Shown here: positions 14,070-19,732 of the stretch, one piece after another
How positions within the stretch are numbered: the first letter of the stretch is position 1
Layout of the letters: each line of letters starts with the position of its first letter
From: Candidatus Roizmanbacteria bacterium
Lineage (GTDB): Bacteria; Patescibacteriota; Microgenomatia; GCA-001788215; 2-01-FULL-40-14
Assembly: GCA_016203755.1 (NCBI GenBank)
Contig: JACQMD010000141.1
Span: forward strand, 1 to 23,653
Length of the DNA: 23,653 bases
Direction: 5' to 3'
Translations under genes and position numbers: made by a program
The notes under the pieces: generated by a model
Seen by the model: the letters and a program-made list of their open reading frames with translations, nothing else
Database searches by the model: none
What the model was told of the DNA's origin: nothing

Positions 14070-15515
14070 CTAACAAAACCTCATCTCACCTTCATAGACA
14101 CTGGCTAAATACTCTAAAGAAAGTCCGTCATCTCCCTTCAGTTGTTCTAACCGATCATCGACGTATGTATTCATCACTCGGTTTTCAATAATGGCTTTCG
14201 TACAATAGAGACAGGGTAATCCTGTGGTGTACAATGATACCGGTTTGATTTGAAATTGCTGAATTTGCGGTATATCGTCTAAAGGGACATCGATTAATGG
14301 GACAAGTTGTTGCGTTTTAATGCCACTGTCCGGATAGCTCTGTTCGCCGTCTCCACCCACGTAAACACTCACATTCTCTTCAGTACGTTCAAAATAACTA
14401 TCCGCAGACCTGAAGAAACGCTCTCTCATTGCAGGGGTAAAAACCGGTCCAGCCCGAATCATATTGTCACTGTTTTTCCCGGAAACAGGATGCCACAAAA
14501 GTCTCTCATCAACCATGATCGATTTCATTGCAAGATCGGCTGTATTCTCACGATATACGTAGTATGTGTAGTGCGTTGCCGGAACAATGGTACCTGTTTC
14601 ACGGTTTACAAAATGGGAACGGTCCTGGCCTATCAGATAAACTGCATCATTTTCTCCTACTGGCAGTAAGCGGGCAATGTTGGCAGCTTCTTTCTCTTTC
14701 ATCAACGCATTTTGTTCGGCACAAGCTGAGATGCAATTTTTTCTGCCAAGTTGCGGCGGAGGGTTTAAGCCAATTGCTGCATACGCGCGCCGGTTCAGCC
14801 GGTTCATGAGGCAACCGTTAAAGTCGGGTGTAACTTGTTGAGGCATACCCGAATTAACTAAATACTCCTGTGCTCCTGCTCGTGCCAATGAAGAAAAATC
14901 CATGCAGTGAGGTGATCTGACATACGGTCGTTCCAGACGAGCCTCAATGATCCGCTTCGCTATTGTTTCCACTAATTCACGCTGAGGAGCCTCTTCTGAT
15001 GTAATCGGTATACCGGTTACGATTAAACACTCGGTGATCATTTGTGCAAGCATTCCTACTTGACAGTCGGGATCGATATGTGTGTATTCATGACCACCGT
15101 TAGTACCCACACCCCCAATATTGACATACGTGTCTCCGAAATGAACTCTCCCGATCACTGCTGCAGTAACAGTTCGATACGGACAGGTTGAGCTCAATGT
15201 CTTGGATTCTTTCACGAGGCCGCCCAGCATTCGCAAGTGTTCTAATGAATTTGTGTCATAGTCGTCATTTGTTACCTGGTGGTTACTCACAAATTGTAAT
15301 AGATCTTGAACATCAATCGCCGGATTTGGCGGATGGACTTGTAAGAAGCGAGTGACATCCCGAAAGTAATAGTCTTCACTATCATCAGGAAATCGAGGAT
15401 CCTGGTGGTACGCCAATAGTTTATGATAGGCAGCAAGCCGACTGGCGTAATCAATTCCTGGGGGCATTGAGGGTTTTTCAACAACGGGCAAGTAAAATAT
15501 TTCCTGGATTGTCAT
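14070..15515 (-). CDS. Large CDA-fold (cytidine/dCMP-type) deaminase-like protein
   Basis: 481 aa from ATG 15515. Hallmarks of the zinc deaminase fold are spread through it. A first strand pair CPYRTVTAAVI...NIGGVGTNGG (about 111-141) is like CPR.vgAvIv..GyNG of dCMP deaminases. The catalytic CAE is C265-A266-E267 (in ACAEQNALM), and the zinc PCxxC is P434-C435-L-Y-C438 (in TTGLPCLYCTKAII). Usual spacing between CAE and PCxxC is about 25-60 residues; here it is ~168, so large insertions interrupt the fold. Substrate unknown. The start was chosen because a TACAAT -10 ends 11 nt upstream; a further upstream ATG at 15560 would cover the promoter. Confidence 0.65.
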   Translation of the reverse strand: MTIQEIFYLPVVEKPSMPPGIDYASRLAAYHKLLAYHQDPRFPDDSEDYYFRDVTRFLQVHPPNPAIDVQDLLQFVSNHQVTNDDYDTNSLEHLRMLGGLVKESKTLSSTCPYRTVTAAVIGRVHFGDTYVNIGGVGTNGGHEYTHIDPDCQVGMLAQMITECLIVTGIPITSEEAPQRELVETIAKRIIEARLERPYVRSPHCMDFSSLARAGAQEYLVNSGMPQQVTPDFNGCLMNRLNRRAYAAIGLNPPPQLGRKNCISACAEQNALMKEKEAANIARLLPVGENDAVYLIGQDRSHFVNRETGTIVPATHYTYYVYRENTADLAMKSIMVDERLLWHPVSGKNSDNMIRAGPVFTPAMRERFFRSADSYFERTEENVSVYVGGDGEQSYPDSGIKTQQLVPLIDVPLDDIPQIQQFQIKPVSLYTTGLPCLYCTKAIIENRVMNTYVDDRLEQLKGDDGLSLEYLASVYEGEMRFC

Positions 15516-15526
15516 ACTACCCCTGC

Positions 15527-15554
15527 ATTGTACCAGATTACTCCGAAAAGCCAA
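15527..15554 (-). promoter_or_regulatory. Promoter of the deaminase-like gene
   Basis: TTGGCT (15549-15554), 16-nt spacer, TACAAT (15527-15532) preceded by TG (extended -10). It lies in the 117-bp gap after the MOSC gene, which holds nothing else I can support. Confidence 0.55.
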
Positions 15555-15632
15555 TTTCATCAGCTAACAGTTCTTTATCCGTCAAGATAAAGATACAGCG
15601 GTTTTGTATAGTTGCACATAATCTTCTGACTC

Positions 15633-16625
15633 TTATCTCCCGCCGTAAACCAACGGAGGATTCCTCAATTCTTTTGCTACAATTTCATCTCCAAGCGTAA
15701 TACTACCTGTCCCCAACGGATTGATGTTTTCTCCAAAGATGGGTTTATGTTGGCCACGCTTGTTTTGCCAAAGTTTATAGGTAGAGAGTACTGTATTAGG
15801 ATCGAGCGGATTGAGTTGGCCGGTTTCTTGATTTACTCGCGGCATGGGACAACGATCACATGGTTTTGGTTGGACAAACAGTACACCTGCTACCATTCCT
15901 TTGAAAATTTGATGTTCTGATTGCGCAGGCATGCCTTCTGCCACAAATTGCGGCCTGAATGATTCCCGCAGAGTTTCGCTGTAAGTAAGTTTGCCTTTTG
16001 ACTCCTCAGCCAATACTTGTGCCCGTTCATTGAGTTCGGAAACTGACTCATGCGGAAACCAATGGATAGGATATCCATCTTGAAAACGAAGTAGATTTTC
16101 ACTTGGCATATATGATTGGCTAGCTTTTCTAAAAAAAGATCCCGCTGCCTTTACGAGTCTAACTTTATAATTAAGATGATCACTAGCCCATTGAGCAATT
16201 GCGTTACCCTGATCAACGCCGAGACAGAGATCATCCCAAATTTGCACCGGTATTTCTTTTCCGTTATCATCATCAAGAGGTACGAGAATATGATCTCTTC
16301 GTTCCCAGCTTAAGTAGAGATTCCCAAATGCAAATTGAGGTTTAATACGTGCTAAATCAGCAAGACCCTGGGGTCGGTCGGTATTGTCCCGTTTATCCCG
16401 CTGCGTGATTTTTTGATACACTCCTTTCACCGGTTCAGCTTGGACAAACATAAACCAATGATCCTTGACCCCATCCATCGTTTCCAAACCAGACATGGTA
16501 AGCCTTGCGCTTTCCAGGGCAGGCGTCATGTGGCCATCATGTCCAACGACTTCAAGGTCGCCACAAGATTTCACTGGTTTTACGCGAAGATCGGTAACTC
16601 TTCCTACAATCTGCTCTGGTGTCAT
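15633..16625 (-). CDS. MOSC-domain protein (YcbX/mARC-like)
   Basis: 330 aa. An N-terminal MOSC_N-type beta barrel (IVGRVTDLRVKPVKSCG... and the MFVQAEP strand, about 1-115) is followed by a MOSC domain (about 150-320): FRPQFVAEG (223-231), KPCDRCPMPRVNQETG (254-269) with the conserved Cys C256/C259, and FGENINPLGTGSITLGDEI (297-315). This order matches bacterial YcbX and mARC N-reductases, which bind molybdenum cofactor through a conserved Cys. No redox partner domain (ferredoxin or flavin) is fused. A TATAAT box ends 7 nt before the ATG. No Moco genes are in the window. Confidence 0.85.
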   Translation of the reverse strand: MTPEQIVGRVTDLRVKPVKSCGDLEVVGHDGHMTPALESARLTMSGLETMDGVKDHWFMFVQAEPVKGVYQKITQRDKRDNTDRPQGLADLARIKPQFAFGNLYLSWERRDHILVPLDDDNGKEIPVQIWDDLCLGVDQGNAIAQWASDHLNYKVRLVKAAGSFFRKASQSYMPSENLLRFQDGYPIHWFPHESVSELNERAQVLAEESKGKLTYSETLRESFRPQFVAEGMPAQSEHQIFKGMVAGVLFVQPKPCDRCPMPRVNQETGQLNPLDPNTVLSTYKLWQNKRGQHKPIFGENINPLGTGSITLGDEIVAKELRNPPLVYGGR

Positions 16626-16632
16626 GATGAGT

Positions 16633-16638
16633 ATTATA
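16633..16638 (-). promoter_or_regulatory. -10 box of the MOSC gene
   Basis: Perfect TATAAT on the minus strand, 7 nt upstream of ATG 16625, in the gap after the cyclase-like gene. No convincing -35. Confidence 0.5.
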
Positions 16639-16651
16639 CAACGAGGTCGTT

Positions 16652-17179
16652 CTAGTCACCTATCGCGAATGCACGAACTGGGGAACCCTCACCGCCTTTG
16701 ATTTTGAGTGGAACCGCGTAAAACATAAACGACGCAGGAAGTTTATCAGTATTAATCAAATTCTCAAATGAGATGATGTTATTCTCACAGAGCAATCGTT
16801 CTACGGTAAGATCAAATTCAAATTGTGCTGAAAGTCCCACAAACTTTGACGGAGATTGCATGAGTTGTTGTGCAAGGGCGCTATCGATATTTTGAGAATG
16901 AAAAATAACACCGATATTTTTATCAAAAGTCATTCCTTGAGTATTCAATACTGCTTTTCCAAAAAATCTTTCAAGTGGTAAGTCATCAAGCGTTTTTCCT
17001 GATTTTGCCATGTGGTAAGGAGCGTTCACATGAGTTCCGATGTGCGTCGTAAATGTTAGCAGGCGTAAATTCCACCCTTCTTTCTTAAGGTTGTGAATCT
17101 CTTGAATACTAACTTCAGGGTCACCGGGATATACTGGCATCTTGTCATACAGTGGTTGTGAAAGATCAATAATTTTCAT
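16652..17179 (-). CDS. Cyclase / kynurenine formamidase-like hydrolase
   Basis: 175 aa, slightly shorter than the usual ~200-220. The family (PF04199-type metal hydrolases) is shown by IIDLSQPLYDKMPVYPGDP at the N-terminus and the metal-binding HIGTHVNAPYH (46-56). The signature is HxGTHxDxPxH; here the Asp is Asn (N52), which may weaken metal binding. KTLDDLPLERFFGKAV follows as in the family. Members cleave N-formylkynurenine or related amides, or are of unknown function. No kynurenine genes are near. It starts 55 bp after the stop of the TraB-like gene and has no clear promoter of its own, so the two are probably one operon. Confidence 0.8.
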   Translation of the reverse strand: MKIIDLSQPLYDKMPVYPGDPEVSIQEIHNLKKEGWNLRLLTFTTHIGTHVNAPYHMAKSGKTLDDLPLERFFGKAVLNTQGMTFDKNIGVIFHSQNIDSALAQQLMQSPSKFVGLSAQFEFDLTVERLLCENNIISFENLINTDKLPASFMFYAVPLKIKGGEGSPVRAFAIGD

Positions 17180-17234
17180 GATGTAATACGGGCACGGTTT
17201 TTATCTCCAGATGCTATCTCTACAGCATGACGTT

Positions 17235-18209
17235 TTACGCGTCTTCAGATAGCTCTAAAAACTGATCTATATCATCTTCTAACTGAGGTACTATAATCCT
17301 TTTTTCTGCAAGTTGACTTAAAAACAAATCCTGAGATCCATACTTCATTTGAAAATTGAAGTTTGCCTCGATTTCGTGCAGAGTAAATTTTGAAAGGGCA
17401 ATTCTTACATATTTCTGTATTTTTGAAAAGTCACGTGTAAACTTCTGAAGTCCTGGAAAGAATACCGTAAGCTCCATAAAGCTTCTTGCTGCAAGCTCAT
17501 CGTCTACCTCTTTTCCAAACATATATCTTCGCTCTGCCTCGGCAGAAAAAGGATATACATAGGGTTTATGACAAAAGTGTGCTTCAACTTCTGACCCGGA
17601 TCTTTTTAAGGCATGATGTATTCTCGTATGCGCAGTCCCGTGAAATAACAAAGCCCTAACATTTTGCTTATTTTTCAAGAGAGGATTTTCATCTAAGACT
17701 TGATCGACTGTCGGTTGCAGGTGAGATACAATATAATTTTCCCGTTCCAGATCAACCGCTGCCTGATCTCTTATGTGATTTTTAGCATTCTGTAAAGTCT
17801 GATAGAAATTTCTATTTATAGGAAAGCCAGAATAATTAAGCTGTATCTGACGGCGTGCAATAGGATGACCGTATGGTACATCTGTAAAAGCTATTGGTTT
17901 ATGGGTATTATATATCATTTCAAACATTTTAAGTACAACGTCCGTGGACAAAGTAAACTGGTCTCTGCCAGCTGCAAATCGCTGAACAGCAACCTTCGGT
18001 GTAAGAATCCCGGCAGAAATTCCTCGGTAAACAGATCTATGGATTGGAGTCCAGGCAAGGAGCTCAGGAATGAAGATATCCGCATCTGTCAGTCGTGCAG
18101 ATAAGCCTTCAATATCTTTAGCAGAGCCGTGAGCACCGTAAAAAATTTCAAAGGATACGGGTGCTTCTTTTTCTAGCTCGGGATTTTTTGCGCGTTCTAG
18201 GTCAGGCAT
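17235..18209 (-). CDS. Uncharacterised protein, possibly TraB/Tiki-EreA-like
   Basis: 324 aa, no signal or membrane segment. An N-terminal IFYGAHGSAKDI (22-33), a DADIFIPELL segment (42-51) and a later VRALLFHGTAHTRIHHAL block give a layout like TraB/Tiki/EreA-type enzymes: an early H/G-rich strand, an acidic strand ending in PE, and a late GxxH strand followed by a helix. This is a weak pattern match only, and the family is not established. The promoter is an extended -10 (TGATATAAT) that ends 8 nt before the ATG and lies within the remnant of hicA. Confidence 0.5.
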   Translation of the reverse strand: MPDLERAKNPELEKEAPVSFEIFYGAHGSAKDIEGLSARLTDADIFIPELLAWTPIHRSVYRGISAGILTPKVAVQRFAAGRDQFTLSTDVVLKMFEMIYNTHKPIAFTDVPYGHPIARRQIQLNYSGFPINRNFYQTLQNAKNHIRDQAAVDLERENYIVSHLQPTVDQVLDENPLLKNKQNVRALLFHGTAHTRIHHALKRSGSEVEAHFCHKPYVYPFSAEAERRYMFGKEVDDELAARSFMELTVFFPGLQKFTRDFSKIQKYVRIALSKFTLHEIEANFNFQMKYGSQDLFLSQLAEKRIIVPQLEDDIDQFLELSEDA

Positions 18210-18217
18210 TTTCTGGG

Positions 18218-18226
18218 ATTATATCA
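18218..18226 (-). promoter_or_regulatory. Extended -10 promoter of the TraB-like gene
   Basis: TGATATAAT on the minus strand (TATAAT 18218-18223), 8 nt from ATG 18209; predicted leaderless start. Confidence 0.6.
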
Positions 18227-18431
18227 AAAAGGCTATATATAGATGTTGTGAGTGGTTTAATTTGTCAGAGGTTGGAAGAAATACGAACCGGTCTGCTGTG
18301 ATAACGACTGGCTGTTTTAGTCCGGGACGAGTGTAGATGAGATGGTCTCCCTTTGTTCTTTTGAGCGTACAACCAATCATTTTAAGAAATGTTTCAAATG
18401 TATCTCGTTTGATTGGAGTGACTTTTGACAT
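18219..18431 (-). pseudogene. hicA: Decayed HicA toxin
   Basis: 70-aa open frame. The first ~40 residues match HicA (dsRBD-like mRNA interferase): MSKVTPIKRDTFETFLKMIGC..KRTKGDHLIYTRPGLKQPVVI, including the catalytic-His context KGDHLIY. From about 18291 the HicA-like sequence continues in another frame as PVRISSNL, then a TGA stop (18265-18267), then QIKPLTTSIYSLFDII, comparable to the family's PVFIIRNNLR..LGLTTEEYLKIL. A frameshift plus a nonsense change therefore seems to have broken it. Sequencing or assembly error would explain one change better than two. Confidence 0.65.
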
Positions 18432-18688
18432 TTAAACTGACAGCGGAACAGAGACGCGTTGGATATCATTATTTTTCGCCACCCAAGACTTGAAAGAACT
18501 TCATCAAGTGTACCTGTATCTTCCAACTCTTCAAAAAAAATCTCCACTGCTTCAACAAATCGTTGTTGAGCCTTTTCAAACGTATTAGCTGATGTTGCAA
18601 GATCCAATACAGGTGTATGAGCAATATAGGTATTGCCTTCTTTAAAAATAGCTACCGGTAAATTAACGTCAAATTTAATTTGTTTCAT
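18377..18688 (-). CDS. hicB: HicB antitoxin with frameshifted C-terminus
   Basis: 103-aa open frame. Residues 1-71 are a normal HicB N-terminal domain (FDVNLPVAIFKEGNTYIAHTP, then TFEKAQQRFVEAVEIFFEEL, then LDEVLSSLGWRK). After GWRK the frame runs into sequence unlike HicB and overlaps hicA by 55 bp. In a shifted frame the DNA encodes NNDIQRVSVPLSV followed by TAA (18432-18434) directly abutting the hicA ATG, which is a normal HicB ending and spacing. So a small deletion or frameshift near 18470 separates the domain from its tail. The gene starts 7 nt after the 3' end of tRNA-Met and is probably cotranscribed with it. Confidence 0.75.
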   Translation of the reverse strand: MKQIKFDVNLPVAIFKEGNTYIAHTPVLDLATSANTFEKAQQRFVEAVEIFFEELEDTGTLDEVLSSLGWRKIMISNASLFRCQFKCQKSLQSNEIHLKHFLK

Positions 18689-18695
18689 AATTTTG

Positions 18696-18972
18696 TTGCG
18701 GGGCCGGGAGTCGAACCCGGCCTAGGAGATTATGCATCTGTTTCTCCGATTACTCGGAGTGTCGGACTATATCATGTCGCCTGAGGCGACTCCGGCGTAT
18801 AGTCTCTACGGATCCCGTCCGATTCGGACGGTTTCCTCGGTATTGCCCTTTTTTCAATGTTTCTCATATTGAACAGTCGGATTCTACCGATACAGCCGAA
18901 TTCTCCATCTCACATTGCTGCAAGTGGGGCCCAATTTCTCAAGCCTCCTGTGCGGCCGTACACTACCCCGCG
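18696..18972 (-). tRNA. tRNA-Met(CAU), initiator-like, interrupted by a group I intron
   Basis: Exon 1 is 18942-18972 and exon 2 is 18696-18734; together they give a 70-nt cloverleaf. Acceptor arm: CGCGGGG / CCCCGCA, leaving a C1xA72 mismatch, the hallmark of bacterial initiator tRNA. The anticodon loop is CUCAUAA on a GGAGG/UCUCC stem, and the T-arm is CCGGG-UUCGACU-CCCGG. CCA is not encoded (A73 then CAA). The D-arm is short (GUGU-ACGGCC-GCAC). The three consecutive G-C pairs of initiator anticodon stems are not present, so elongator Met or Ile2(CAU) is not fully excluded. The intron splits the anticodon loop after U33. Confidence 0.9.
18735..18941 (-). ncRNA. Group I intron (IC3-like) in tRNA-Met
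   Basis: 207 nt with no internal ORF. The 5' splice site follows U33, with P1 formed by exon GGCU and intron GGCC (U.G at the splice site). The intron ends in the invariant G just before C34. Core: R element GUAGAGACUAUACG (18796-18809) pairs with S element GAUAUAGUCC (18764-18773) as P7. The P8 hairpin is GUCGCC-UCA-GGCGAC. A 7-bp hairpin at 18815-18831 is in the P5/P6 region. P9 is CUCCGA-GUAA-UCGGAG (18744-18759), with a GNRA loop. The R and S elements closely match those of the Azoarcus tRNA-Ile intron. Self-splicing is expected from the family, not shown here. Confidence 0.92.
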
Positions 18973-19028
18973 ATGTTAAATAAGCAAATATCCAAATAAA
19001 CAAATTGCAAATGGAATTTGATAGTGCG

Positions 19029-19057
19029 AGTATACCCTTTTTTGCACTAAGCGTCAA
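19029..19057 (-). promoter_or_regulatory. Promoter of the tRNA-Met gene
   Basis: TTGACG (19052-19057), 17-nt spacer, TATACT (19029-19034) on the minus strand, about 56 nt upstream of tRNA position 1. This accounts for the main content of the 110-bp gap 18973-19082. Confidence 0.75.
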
Positions 19058-19082
19058 TGTAGAAAAGGTTGTTGAGAAAAAG

Positions 19083-19442
19083 TTATTCAAGTGAGACCAT
19101 ATTCTTTTTCAAAGCAAGTACGAAGGTAAAGTTTTTTAGAAACTCGATACCAAGTAGGTTATCTCCATCATTTGTAAAAATTCCCAATGTTGTTAGTTCA
19201 GTGTTTTTAAATTGAGCCGCGATTTTATACACATTAGCAAGTATAATACTTCCATCGGCAAGTTCAAATTCTTGTGCAGCCACAAGCTGTTTAGGTATTC
19301 GGTTTTGCAAACGGGTATTAAGCGCAATGCCTGATGAAAAACCTGTATCAATCATGCAATCAACTGATTCACGAGACGAAGAAGTTTGAATAATAATATA
19401 TGCTCTTGCGTGGCCTTTTGCAGTAAGATAGGGGTTGTTCAT
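19083..19442 (-). CDS. Retropepsin-like (clan AA) aspartic protease
   Basis: 119 aa, the size of a single-lobe protease that would work as a dimer. The catalytic motif is D32-T33-G34 in DCMIDTGFSSGIAL, and the C-terminal psi-loop motif is NLLGIEFLKNFTF (95-107). No signal peptide or membrane helix, so cytoplasmic. The ATG overlaps the stop of the upstream 79-aa gene (ATGA, 19439-19442), giving a tightly coupled pair. Substrate unknown. Confidence 0.8.
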   Translation of the reverse strand: MNNPYLTAKGHARAYIIIQTSSSRESVDCMIDTGFSSGIALNTRLQNRIPKQLVAAQEFELADGSIILANVYKIAAQFKNTELTTLGIFTNDGDNLLGIEFLKNFTFVLALKKNMVSLE

Positions 19443-19678
19443 TTCATAAGCCCAGCAACGCTGCCAACTTGCGCAAGGAAGAATTGAGTATTAGGATATT
19501 TTTTTTGTGCTTTATTAATAGCAGCAATACCAGTTTTTCCCACAAAATACTCTCCGCTTTCGACTTCAAATGCCACGTAGTCCCCTTCATTGTATTTTTT
19601 CTTAAGTATCGGCCGTATGCGGTAATACCACTCCTTACCTTTATCAGTAATTTCACGCATTGTTCGTTGGTGCATCAT
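19439..19678 (-). CDS. DUF5678-like small protein paired with the protease
   Basis: 79 aa. The pattern is a basic helix (WYYRIRPILKKKY) followed by DYVAFEVESGEYFVGKT, then a helix with INKAQKKYPNT and a final strand FFLAQVGS. This resembles the small DUF5678-type proteins that sit next to clan AA aspartic proteases. Promoter TTGACG-N17-TACACT, with the -10 only 6 nt from ATG 19678 (a second ATG is the next codon), so leaderless translation is likely. Divergent from trpS with interlocked promoters. Its role is unknown: substrate, adaptor or inhibitor of the protease are all possible. Confidence 0.65.
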   Translation of the reverse strand: MMHQRTMREITDKGKEWYYRIRPILKKKYNEGDYVAFEVESGEYFVGKTGIAAINKAQKKYPNTQFFLAQVGSVAGLMK

Positions 19679-19684
19679 GTTAAC

Positions 19685-19713
19685 AGTGTATCAAAATTGA
19701 CGCTCACCGTCAA
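19685..19713 (-). promoter_or_regulatory. Promoter of the DUF5678-protease operon
   Basis: TTGACG (19708-19713), 17-nt spacer, TACACT (19685-19690), 6 nt before ATG 19678. Its spacer contains the -35 box of trpS. Confidence 0.7.
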
Positions 19714-19725
19714 TCGTGCTACAAT
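19697..19725 (+). promoter_or_regulatory. Promoter of trpS
   Basis: TTGACG (19697-19702), 17-nt spacer, TACAAT (19720-19725), 7 nt before ATG 19733. Its spacer contains the -35 box of the divergent operon. Confidence 0.8.
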
Positions 19726-19732
19726 AGATTCT

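Noticed and set aside
18775..18789. GTCGCC-TGA-GGCGAC palindrome as a transcription terminator or mobile repeat
   Set aside because: No T-run follows it and it fits P8 of the group I intron.
18884..19090. 68-aa minus-strand open frame over the tRNA 5' exon and promoter, as a possible intron-encoded endonuclease
   Set aside because: It lies mostly outside the intron, lacks LAGLIDADG or GIY-YIG motifs and covers the tRNA promoter.
19469..19732. N-terminal extension of TrpS
   Set aside because: It covers the divergent gene and both promoters; TrpS begins normally at MIKRIYTG.
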